DNA of 64,000 nucleotides from Sinotaia quadrata. Its lineage: Eukaryota; Mollusca; Gastropoda; Architaenioglossa; Viviparidae. Location: positions 90,337,558-90,401,557 of the forward strand of contig CM054178.1 in NCBI GenBank assembly GCA_028829895.1, written 5' to 3'. A program made the position numbers and the translations under genes. The notes under the pieces were generated by a model, which worked only from the letters and a program-made list of their open reading frames with translations, was not told the origin of the DNA and made no database searches. Shown here one piece after another: positions 1-46,589 of this stretch; within the stretch, counting starts at the first letter, position 1; every line of letters begins with the position of its first letter.

Positions 1-1170
1 CAGCATATGACTTGTCATAACAGAGCCATCATATTACCAGTGACAAGTAAGGTTAAAGTGCTCCTTGATGTTATGCTACCACTAACTAGTATAGCCTCAG
101 TGCTTCGTGATGTGACTTGCCATGCTACCACTGACTAGTACAGCTACAGTGCTTCTTCATGTGACTTGACATGCTACCTCTGACTAGTATAGCTACAGTG
201 CTTCTTCATGTGACTTGCTATGCTACCTCTGACTAGTATAGCTACAGTGCTTCTTCATGTGACTTGCCATGCTACCACTGACTAGTACAGCTACAGTGCT
301 TCTTCATGTGACTTGCCATGCTACCTCTGACTAGTACAGCTACAGTGCTTCTTCATGTGACTTGCCATGCTACCTCTGACTAGTATAGCTACAGTGCTTC
401 TTCATGTGACTTGCCATGCTACCACTGACTAGTACAGCTACAGTGCTTCTTCATGTGACTTGCCATGCTACCTCTGACTAGTATAGCTACAGTGCTTCTT
501 CATGTGACTTGCCATGCTACCTCTGACTAGTATAGCTACAGTGCTTCTTCATGTGACTTGCCATGCTACCACTGACTAGTACAGCTACAGTGCTTCTTCA
601 TGTGACTTGACATGCTACCTCTGACTAGTATAGCTACAGTGCTTCTTCATGTGACTTGCCATGCTACCTCTGACTAGTATAGCTACAGTGCTTCTTCATG
701 TGACTTGCCATGCTACCACTGACTAGTACAGCTACAGTGCTTCTTCATGTGACTTGCCATGCTACCTCTGACTAGTACAGCTACAGTGCTTCTTCATGTG
801 ACTTGCCATGCTACCTCTGACTAGTATAGCTACAGTGCTTCTTCATGTGACTTGCTATGCTACCTCTGACTAGTATAGCTACAGTGCTTCTTCATGTGAC
901 TTGCCATGCTACCACTGACTAGTACAGCTACAGTGCTTCTTCATGTGACTTGCCATGCTACCTCTGACTAGTATAGCTACAGTGCTTCTTCATGTGACTT
1001 GCCATGCTACCACTGACTAGTACAGCTACAGTGCTTCTTCATGTGACTTGCCATGCTACCTCTGATTAGTATAGCTACAGTGCTTTGTGGTTAACTTGCC
1101 AATCTACCACTGACTAGTAAAGCTACAGTGCTTCACGGTGTGTTTTGCCATGCTACCATGGCTACAGTGC
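1..1170. repeat. 49-bp tandem array (about 22-23 copies) with trimeric higher-order pattern
   Basis: Unit core GCTACAGTGCTTCTTCATG followed by TGACTTGCCATGCTAC and the CTGACTAGTAYA link. The spacing between starts is 49 bp (for example 143 and 192). Central copies are near-identical; both edges (1-120 and 1070-1170) are diverged, as expected for unequal exchange. Two unit types alternate, 'ACCACT...TACA' and 'ACCTCT...TATA', mostly in the order A-T-T. The array may extend left of the window. Confidence 0.95.
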
Positions 1171-1530
1171 TTCATGCTACCAGTGCTACACTAATAACAG
1201 AATAATGTTAAATGTCAAATTAGGTTCATTACTAGTGCTACACTAATAACAAAATAATGCTGAATGTCAAATAAGGTCACTAGTGCCACACTAATAATAA
1301 AATAATGCTGAATGTCAAATAAGGTCACTAGTGCCACACTAATAACAAAATAATGCTGAATGTCAAATAAGGTCACTAATGCCACACTAATAATCTAATA
1401 ATAAAATAATGCTGAATGTCAAATAAGGTCACTAGTGCCATACTAATAACAAAGTAATGCTGAATGTCAAATAAGGTCACTAGTCCTACACTAATAACAA
1501 AATAATATTGAAAATAATGTCAAAATAGTG
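1171..1530. repeat. 48-bp tandem array, about 7 copies
   Basis: Units of the form CACTAGTGCCACACTAATAA, CAAAATAATGCTGAATGTCA, AATAAGGT recur from 1180 to 1530 with small changes; one unit carries an extra TAATCTAATAA. It directly follows the 49-bp array but has a different sequence. Confidence 0.9.
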
Positions 1531-3662
1531 CTATATTTTTGAGACAACTTGTATAAGCATAATAAAAGTATGTTAACATTTAGTGTGGGCAAATTTCATG
1601 AAAAAGAAAACATTTAATAGTGTATTATGAAACACACAATTCACAATGTGTGAATTAAATTGAGTCCACTCTTATATACAGTATTATTCCATTTCTCATA
1701 ATAACATAAAAGAAAAATAAATAAATTTCCTTAATAAATATTTTCCTTTAAAATCTTATTTTCATCAAATATAAATATTCTTGATGTAAAAATTCAAGAG
1801 TTTTCAAGGAATATGTAAACGTTAAAAGACTAATCAAGTAGCAGTGGTGCTTGTTTTAAGTGCAAACAAGTGAAAAAAATGGGGGGAAACAATGCTAAAC
1901 AAAGGCAATTGCTACTGACCCTACACAGAGAGGTCAAGGGCCACAGTAGACAATAAACCTTGATAAAACCAAGAAAAACTAAAGACACATATATTAACCT
2001 TTATTTTGGAGATAAACAGAAAAAAATGAAAAGACTGAAACACCTTAGAAAATAAAACAAAAAAAGATTTGGAAGACGGCCGACATTAAAAAAATCTGCA
2101 GAAAGACTTGCAACAACATTTTCAATGTAGTGATCAAAAAATAGAACTGGCTTATACCATTCAGGATGGATCACACTACCAGGTACGTCTTTTATAATTT
2201 ATATGGGCACTCTGGCTTGTATAAGCTGGAACTGTATAGTCTCTTTAGATATGCTTATTTGATTATATAAAACAATTAATAAGAAAAATTAAGAAATAAT
2301 CTTTATATCTGTTTATATCCTTTTATTTATAAAAAGCACATAGTTTATACAAGCATACTAAGAGGTCTTTTATTTAAGTTCTTAAGCACAAATAGTTTTG
2401 TTTACTCTCTATGACAGTTTGCATTAAGACAAAATGCTTTTGCATTAAGAAAAGTTACTTCTTTTGTTCATGTCCTGCAATAATAGAAAACGGCTTTGCA
2501 AATATGAACATTCACAACAGCAGTGAACCTCAAAGCATCATGCTTGGAATATCAGTCATCAGGTTTGCCTGGCTGCCAAAACTAAGTGAAACTCAACATA
2601 AAATTGATTTCTGAACTTTAAACAATTGATTTGCAGTGCATCCGCTGTATGAATTAAGTAGAGGCGATAAGTTTTGTAAAATTAAAATATGATGAAAACT
2701 CTAATCAAAATATATAGAAAAAATTGATATGTCAAGCATTAATAATTTTAAACTCTGGTCAGAAGAAAAATCATTTAAAAAGCTGCAAAGAAAGGATAAT
2801 TATCAAGAACTAAACATATAATTAATCACTTAATAAATAATTCTGAAAAATAATACATACAATTAATAACTTAATCAATAATATATTATACCTAATCACT
2901 TAATAAATAATTCTGAAAAATAATACATACAATTAATAACTTAATCAATAATATATTATACCTATACCTAATCACTTAATAAATAATTCTGAAGAACAAT
3001 ACATATATTAATAACTTAAACAAAAATTATTTCTAAATAAATAATACTTTAAAATATAATATTTGAGAAATATGGGATAGGAAGATTAAACATAATTGAC
3101 AAATTCTTGAAAGATATTTTAACTATGTAATTTGATTTCAATCTACACAGCTTATTTATATTACTTGAATTAATAAACATAAAATATTAAATTTTTAAAA
3201 AGTAATGTACCTTTCAATAAACAACAGGAAATGAGGGGAAAAATAAACCCCATAACAATCAACAGATGGATCAATGGGTCATTGTCTAATGTCTTACTCA
3301 TTAATTAAATATTAAAGATTCTATGGAATATCAACTAGACATCTTTTTTTTATAAAAAAAACACACATCCATAAACAAGTATTAATATGAAATACATATT
3401 TCGAAAAGCAGAAGATAATAAGGTAATTATTATGGCAAAATTTGAACATAAATTATTTCCTTCTAAAATGAAAAGTTAAGAAACTAGTCCCAAGAGAGTA
3501 CATAGCATTATAGTGAATGCACTGTCAAACATTGGAGTCAAACATAACCAATCCTGGCCTGAAGATCAGCAACATGAGTTCTGAGCACTATTTTAGTATT
3601 TATAAATTAATCAAACCTGCATATGAAGAATTCCCTCATCAACCATTACAAGTTCAACACTG
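1531..3662. other. AT-rich DNA downstream of the PTCHD3-like gene
   Basis: No exon recognised. It probably contains the gene's 3' UTR on the minus strand. It also holds a roughly 70-80-bp repeat in about three copies at 2815-3020 (AATCACTTAATAAATAATTC block). Open frames here are short and look like chance. Confidence 0.5.
2815..3020. repeat. AT-rich tandem duplication, about 3 copies
   Basis: The block from ATTAATCACTTAATAAATAA through TAATCAATAATATATTATACC recurs nearly exactly twice, followed by a third diverged copy. Confidence 0.85.
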
Positions 3663-39469
<35,807 letters not shown>

Positions 39470-40950
39470 TATTACACTTTATATGAGACCAGCATTAACT
39501 ACCTAAAACCACACCTACTTAAAAAAAAAAAAGTAATGATTTAAAATCTTCTGATACTAAAGCAAGCACTAGTCACATTCTTGGACTATCCTTTTTTTCC
39601 ACAGATACAATGTTGACAGTGAAATCTTTTCTCTAAAAAGATAAGTTCATTAGGAAACATGTATTAGGGACAAACAAGAACTAATTGATTGATTGATTCG
39701 TTAATTTCTTGGATGACCATATGCTCACTATAGTAAGTCTTATTTTCTCAACCAATCAAAATTTAGATTTGTCGTCTGCTCATCATTGCCACTGCATGTA
39801 TTGCACTTTCTATTATACTATAGGCAAAATGGTTATCATCAGTGAAAATCCTACAGGAAAACTCAACTCTAATGCCAGCGAGGTGAAAGTCACTTCCCTT
39901 GACAAGGCGTTTTCGGTAATACCGCAAATGCACACATCGACACCATTTTGTTTTACTGTTACCATGACAGGGATCAATAAGATGGCAAAACGATAGTTGA
40001 TTATATATAATTATGAATGTTATTTGCAATGGTTAAAACTTGAGTGTATAATTGAGAAAGAGAAAATGTTTCCAACAACTACAGCAATAATGTCATTAAC
40101 AAAGGGCAGTTTCAGTCAGTAAGCTGACTGAAAATATAATCGCTATTTAGAGAGACCAAACAAATATGACAAACAAAAATAATGAGATTTTGTTCAAGTC
40201 ATTAGGGTTAAGTTTTGTTTCCTGTTGAAGAAAGTACAATTGTTTAGAAATGTGATGTGAAAATGCCAGTAAATAGGAGTGTTTATAATGTCAGCCAAAC
40301 TAGATAGAACAATCAGTGATCAAAGATGAGCAAGTTCACACTTTTAAGGCACAGTTCTGCAGGATTCTTCAGACAACTCGCAAGGCGATTCTGAAACTAT
40401 GAAGACTAAGATTACAGTTCGGGTAGACGGATGCTATAAAATTGGTCTGACCATAGTTTTCAGCTTGTCAATGAAAAAAATAGAAAATGTATCTGTTTTC
40501 TACTTTAGATTATTGAAAAAAATTTACTATAATTATCTGAAACGTAGTATTGTTTACAGATATTTTAAGTTTGGTAGTGCAAAATGGTACATGTAACTGT
40601 TTCAGACTGCTTGAATTTTTTATTTACTTTTTTAAAATTGTACATCTTTCTCTTTGGGAGAAATCTTGGTAGTTGGGTTGAGTCCGGAACGGCAAGTACC
40701 AATTAAGATTTTATTCTTAGCTGTGTATGACTTTTTTCCTCAAGTACATTTATCAACCATAAAGTATAAGAGTGCTTTGTATCTATTTTGTAGTGTTTTT
40801 AAGTGAGGGGTGTTTCTTGTGGGTGGCATTTGTCTTTACTATTAGTGTTATGCCTTGCTGTCTTTGAATGTTTTTTAAGGGAACTGTACTCTTTTCTGCA
40901 CTATAAACCGGATTTGGTGTCAGAATTTAGATTGTATAGAGCTAGAATGT
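39470..40950. other. Upstream region of the PTCHD3-like gene
   Basis: Expected to hold the 5' UTR and promoter on the minus strand, though no motif is decisive. A block of higher GC at 39830-39970, including GCGTTTTCGGTAATACCGC (a small hairpin), resembles a dispersed repeat, but I cannot name it. Confidence 0.35.
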
Positions 40951-41508
40951 GACTGAAACTGCAATTTGTATAATTTCTATACAAATGTTTAATTCATTTC
41001 TTGTACAAGGAATATTCATGTCAAAAGACAGGTTATCCAATATTAAACAAATTATTATAGTTTATTCCTCAAACAACTGATTTAGCGTTTATAGTTTTGA
41101 GAATAGAATATAGCACTTTTATTTTGATAATGTGAATAAAAATATACACGAGTTCTCCACCAGTCTTAGGGTATTTTCTTTTAGCAAGGTAACTTTTTGC
41201 TTCGCTTGTTAGTTTAGAGTAGTTTAGACCATTTACAGCGAAGTTCGTCTGCTAACCGATGAATGGTAGAAATCGCATTCACTAACATAAGCAGAGCAGC
41301 CCACGCATTCTTTTTGTATTTGTTTGTGACTGAGCTCTTTAGTCGTGATTGTAGGATGTTTTTTTCTGCATTCGTATGCCTCTATTAAAGCAACGATCTC
41401 TGAATGCGTGAAATTATCTTTATGTGCGCGACGATTTTCATGCACAGCATCCATTGTTAAAATTGAATTGTGGGATAGATCTATTTATAAACAAGTCATG
41501 TGACGCTT
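40951..41508 (-). mobile_element. Myb/SANT-type DNA transposon, copy A (left part)
   Basis: About 555 bp homologous to 43810-44366. Its right terminus continues at 45663-45806 after a 4.15-kb insertion. The left terminus is missing. It carries the start of a minus-strand gene (41454 downward) for a Myb/SANT-like DNA-binding protein. The superfamily is probably PIF/Harbinger, from that domain alone; the ends do not prove it. Confidence 0.75.
41220..41454 (-). pseudogene. Myb/SANT-like DNA-binding domain fragment (copy A)
   Basis: From ATG at 41454 the frame reads MDAVHENRRAHKDNFTHSEI VALIEAYE.... After a run of seven A (41359-41365 on plus as T) the recognisable domain continues in another frame: SSVTNKYKKNAWAALLMLVN and ADELRCKWSKL. 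These match the Myb_DNA-bind_5 pattern 'FT..E...L......lt.k.K..aW..i...vN......R...el..KW'. No transposase catalytic domain lies nearby. Confidence 0.75.
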
Positions 41509-43264
41509 TGTTACGTTTCCAGTATTTCTTTATAGACCCTGCCTAGGATAATTAAGGACTTTAAAGATAATAGATTAAATTAATTCCTTCTCTCTATCCT
41601 ATACAGACTGATTGCTCAACTTATCATTTGACTAACTTAAAAATGTGTCTTGTAGTGCAGACAGCAGATTTACAAACTGATAAATTGCGTACGTTAGCTG
41701 GGTTGGAGTCGTTAAATTCCTCTAAATTAATATGCATTTGTTACGTCATTCAGCTCAATTTCGCCCCCATCCAATCCATGAAAATCATTAGGTCTATTAT
41801 GCATAAAAATTAACTACGAAGAGGTTTAACAATTAAAAGTAAGATTTAATAAAGTTTAACAATTTAACAATAATCAAATACGAGCGCGAAAGTCTATTTC
41901 TTAATTCCGCACGTACGTGCTTAATGTTCTTTGAGAAAGAGTGCCCAATTATATCTTATGAATTTTAGTCATCTGAGTGGTACTCAGCTTTATGTCCTTG
42001 TGTCGCCTGGACTCGGTTTCACGACAGCCAACTAGCGCGGTTTTCGACCTAACTTGGGTGGCAACTAGCTTAGTTTCCTTCTAAGCGCTAGGTAGTGTTT
42101 CACGACTGCAAACTTGGGCGCGCGCGGCCTAAATTAGGTCGGAACTACTGGAGCAGCTCCTACCAGCTCTAACTTTCGCTAGCAGCGACCTAAGATACAA
42201 ACAAATAGGCGCCACGCGTGCATCAATTCTATCACAGACGTAGGCAAAGAAGAAATCGTCCGTCACGGGATTATATATAGTTTAATATTCTCAGAAACAT
42301 TTATGAATCACTATGAACATATATTTTATTTCTACCACCCATTTCTAAATATTTTATTTTAATGTAAATGTGTGTAGTTTTTATGCAATCATATGTGAAA
42401 GGAAAGGAGTAAATTAATTTTGCAATTCTGTTTCCACTAAATCCATGAATCTCAAGAATGATTTATATCTTTCCTTAATTTTATTTATCTGTATATTATA
42501 ATGCAACTTAAAACTCTCTAAAGCCACAGATAAAAACAAAAAATGATTGTTTTATCATATAATTGGAAATTTTCATTAGTGAACTATTAAAGTATTAATA
42601 ATAATATATCAATTTTAATTGGCATTAAGTTTATTTTAAGCCAAATTATATTAGTGATAGTAATATTTGATCATATGTAATATTATAATAAAATGTACAG
42701 TTATTTCATAATTATACTGTTAGAGTTTTGAAAATAAAAGAAAAATATATATTCTATTTTATAATATTGTTATAATATAAAGGCTAAAAATGTGGCGGCA
42801 TTTTAATTTTTTTTTTTAAGTTTCACTGTTTTTCATTAAAAATATATACAGTAAACTTTCAGTGCTACTCATCATCTGTCAAACTGACATATGTGTATCT
42901 AGCTGTAACATTACAACTAATGATTATTTTTTAATTAAAAAAAAGAATGGCCATATATTATGTAAACATTACATAGTAATAATGCATTAGTATAAGTTAA
43001 TATAATAAGAAGTAGAATTATGTGTAAATCTTCAAAAGGTTAAAAGCTTTGTTTTGGTTTTCTGAAAAATACAGTTTTTGTATTTTCAAAGTATTTACAT
43101 TTATTTCATTGTTGTTACAAATATATTTAACTTTTACATTAACAATAACAGTGTATGTATACACTGGCTGATGGGAAAAATTCATATAGATGAATATAAA
43201 ATGTGACTTAACACTGGCAACTGCTGGATAGAGAAATAAATTGCGACTTCAGTTAGTATTTACA

Positions 43265-43575
43265 AAAAGATCTAGGCATTTGAATATTAATATGATGGTG
43301 ACTCATGTCATATTTAATACATATAGTCATTTAAATATTATCATGATGGTGACTCATGTTATATTTAACACATATAGAGTAATAGACATTTAAATATTTT
43401 CATGATGGTGACTCATGTCATATTTAACACATATAGACATTTAAATATTATTATGATAGTGACTCATGTCATATTTAACACATATAGATATTTAAATATT
43501 ATCATGATGGTGACTCATGTCATATTAAACACATAATTTTTATAGACATTTAAATATTATTATGATGGTGACTTA
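43265..43575. repeat. ~50-60-bp tandem repeat inside copy B, 6 copies
   Basis: Core CATTTAAATATTATCATGAT, GGTGACTCATGTCATATTTA, ACACATATAG. Confidence 0.9.
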
Positions 43576-44079
43576 CGCCTAAATGTGAATTGATTAAAAT
43601 AATTATTAAGAAAAAATAAATTATACAAACTTGAGTCTTTATAAGTTTATTCTTTGTTTTCAGTTTGCATGTTTATTTACTGTTGCATTTATCACATACA
43701 TTCAAAGGTATTTTTGAGATATGATAGTTATTGTTTTATGAACATGAGAACTAAAATAAATAAGTATTGAAACAGTTAATAAAAAAAAAATTAGAAAATA
43801 TAATTTATGACTAAAACTGCAATTTGTATAATTTCTATACAAATGTTTAATTCATTTCTTGTACAAGGAATATTTATGTCAAATGACTGGTTATCCAATA
43901 TTAAACAAATTATTATAGTTTATTCCTCAAACAACTGATTTAGTGTTTATAGTTTTGAGAATAGAATATAGCACTTTTATTTCTGATAATGTGAATAAAA
44001 ATATACATGAGTTCTCCACCAGTCTTAGGGTATTTTCTTTTTAGCAAGATCACTTTTTGCTTCGCTTGTTAGTTTAGAG

Positions 44080-44311
44080 TTTAGACCATTTACAACGAAG
44101 TTCGTCTGCTAACCGATGAATGGTAAAAAATGCATTCACTGACATGAGCACAGCAGCCCACGCATTCTTTTTGTATTTGTTTGTGACTGAGCTCTTTAGT
44201 CGTGATTGTAAGATGTTTTTTTCTGTATTCGCATGCCTCTATTAAAGCAACGATCTCTGAATGCGTGAAATTATCATTATGTGCACAACGATTTCCATGC
44301 TCGGCATCCAT
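44080..44311 (-). pseudogene. Myb/SANT-like DNA-binding domain fragment (copy B)
   Basis: Begins MDAEHGNRCAHNDNFTHSEI and closely matches copy A. It has the same seven-A run (44216-44222 on plus as T) at which the frame is lost, so the two copies share the lesion. Confidence 0.75.
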
Positions 44312-45662
44312 TGTTAAAATTGAATTGTGGGATAGATCTATTTATAAACAAGTCATGTGACGCTTCTAGTTGGCAACTACTTAGTGCGCTTCTAGTTGGC
44401 TGTCGTGAAACGCTACCTAACAGTGACAACTAAGTAGTTTGGAACTAGCGCGCTTTTCGGGAAAGCTCCGCTCTAAGTTGGGCGGCTGTCGTGAAACCGA
44501 GCCCTGGTCTCTTGTTCCAGCCTGAACCGATCTATCCCACTGTAGTTGCACCAGCGGAAATGCACGTGGCATACAAGGGAAAACTGTCTTTTAGTTCGCC
44601 ACTGGTGTACTTGAGATTAGACCAGCATACGCCTACATGTTGACGTTGCTTTACAATGGTGGTGGACTTTTCTGGAAGAGCTGAACTCTCTCAACAGAGT
44701 TCAAACCAGCTTGTACAGGATTTCAAGGACGAAGACAAAGACGAAGATGTCCAAGCTCAAAGATGAAGACAAGGACGAAGATGTCTAAGCTCAAAGACCG
44801 ACCTATGGAAACAAATGTGTCCCATAATCGTCTGCTAGCACGTTTCGCTACTTAAGCATGATTAGTTCAAATGCACGAATTAGAAATTCGACTAACGCGT
44901 CGTTCACAATTTAGATTAGAAAATATAATCTTCTCACGCATGTTACATTTAACAGTGCATGACGTATGAATTATCAAATATTTACGTTAAAATTAGACTT
45001 CATACAAAGGGATAATTCAAATCAAGCAAAGCGCTTCACAATTTACAATTAAAATTACACGCAATAATTTGAATTACATGAGAAATTCATATCGAGCGCA
45101 GGCATTTCTGGCTCTAGTGAATTTAAAGTCAATATAAATTAAAGTTACAATGGAAAAGAGTTACAATGATTTATATTCTATAACTTATAGGTTTTCAGTC
45201 ATTTCAACGAACCGTGCTCAAGTTATATAGCAATACATAGTAATATATAACACAAGTACATACATAGCTTAAATATACAGAATACAATCAAATAAAAGTG
45301 ATACCTTATGAGAAGTCGAAGCGTTTATCTCATCTATCGCGCCGGTCTGTCCGTTCCTATACGACTCGCGAGTAGCTGACGTGCTGTCGCGAGCTAGTTG
45401 TATCTCCGAGTACAAGACGGGTGCATTTTACCAATATTTATAAGAAGGCATAGAGCATATCATGTGACGGATCGCGTGGCATGTAGTTGGTTCTAGAACC
45501 TAGACAATGGGCCTAAAGTTACATAACGTCCTGACCTCTTTGTTGGAAGCTTCTCGATATGAATATCACGAGAGAGCTCCAAACAAAGGAATTTCAAATC
45601 TCGATATTTGAAAAATAAACAAGTGGGTCAAACAGTCAAGACATTTTAATCAGACTGTGACA

Positions 45663-45806
45663 CGCTTCGAGTTGGCAACTACTTAGAGTGCTTCTAGTTG
45701 GCAGTCGTGAAACGCTACCTAGAAGTGACAACTAACTGGTTTGGAACTAGTGCGCTTTTCGGGAAATCTCCGCTCTAAGTTGGGCGGATGTCGTGAAACC
45801 AAGCCC
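45663..45806 (-). mobile_element. Right terminus of transposon copy A
   Basis: Aligns with 44361-44504 of copy B: CGCTTCGAGTTGGCAACTAC ... GTCGTGAAACCAAGCCC. GTCGTGAAA occurs at 45704-45712 and 45790-45798, again 86 bp apart. Confidence 0.78.
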
Positions 45807-45814
45807 AGAACTTC

Positions 45815-46589
45815 TTGCAAAGTGTTCTAGAATCTTCTGTGCATTACTCAACATAGAAGGAATGTTCACACTAATCTTGGAGAATTCTCGAGACCAAACT
45901 AAAGCCTCAATTTTCACTATATTGGCTCTCAAACAGAATTCACAAAAATCAACTTACAGCAATACGTTACTGATAAGTTCAATAATAAAGTGATCACTAC
46001 GATTTGAAGCAGATCAAAGCATCAAAGAAAAATGGTGTGCTCCTGTCTGCAAAAGTCAAATTAAGATGCTAAATTTCAGGCAAATTTCATCTCTAATTAA
46101 TACACATTCTCAACTTACAAATCCTGCAACAATATTCGTTGGCCTGATACAAGCAACATAAGAAATATAGCATCGATCAAAATTCATAATTATAATGTAC
46201 AACGTAATCCAATTAGTGAACATAGAAATAATGGTTCAATTACATAATATTTCTAAATCCATTCTTTTTTTATCAGTCAGTTAACTTACCAGAAGCCTTT
46301 ATGTCTTGACTCTAGTCAAGTGATTAGAATATAAACTTTCTTCAACAAAGTAACTTTCTGTCCATCCCCATTGGTTATGAACAAGTGTGAATTAGAAAAA
46401 CTAAACATACAGTTAGAATTAGTTTGGATTGCATCAGCAATTTCTAGCATAATCTCCATCTTAGTGGTTTACTCCACATACAAAAATATCGTAAAAAGCA
46501 GTGCCCAACATCAGGACACGGTGACATTTAAAGTTTATAATATAACAATTAAGTTTAGAAATAGGGATAGGCAAATTTATTCCACCACA
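45815..46589 (-). mobile_element. LTR family 1, truncated copy
   Basis: Its right end reads GGCAAATTTATTCCACCACA (the LTR start, reversed). It follows the family to about 45815, where it meets the terminus of copy A. Confidence 0.82.

Larger units (their letters stand above)
42011..44502 (-). mobile_element. Myb/SANT-type DNA transposon, copy B (2.49 kb, both ends)
   Basis: Left end ACTCGGTTTCACGACAGCC; right end GGCTGTCGTGAAACCGAGC. Possible 5-bp target duplication CCTGG (42006-42010, 44503-44507); alternatively CCWGG belongs to the inverted repeat. Each end has two copies of TTTCACGAC, 81 bp apart on the left and 86 bp on the right. The interior is AT-rich, with only the Myb/SANT gene start left (44311 downward), so the copy is defective. 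Confidence 0.78.
41509..45662 (+). mobile_element. Solo LTR, family 2, interrupted by transposon copy B
   Basis: Begins TGTTACGTTTCCAG and ends CAGACTGTGACA; inverted ends TGTTAC/GTGACA. It is flanked by the 5-bp duplication CGCTT (41504-41508 and 45663-45667). Removing it restores continuity of copy A as judged against copy B. Without copy B (42011-44502) its own length is about 1.66 kb. A TATA-like TATTTATAAG lies near 45438. No second LTR or coding sequence is seen, hence a solo LTR. Confidence 0.75.

Noticed and set aside
1..1170. CRISPR-like spacing of repeats
   Set aside because: There are no unique spacers; the whole 49-bp unit repeats head to tail, and the genome is eukaryotic.
39709..40029. 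Overlapping frames of 95 and 88 codons on both strands
   Set aside because: No domain, no splice context and opposite strands open together; more likely a dispersed repeat of unknown type.
41359..41365. Classical -1 ribosomal frameshift heptamer in the Myb/SANT gene
   Set aside because: The frame in which the domain continues is +1 (or one base deleted) relative to the start frame, not -1, so a simple A-run length change explains it better.
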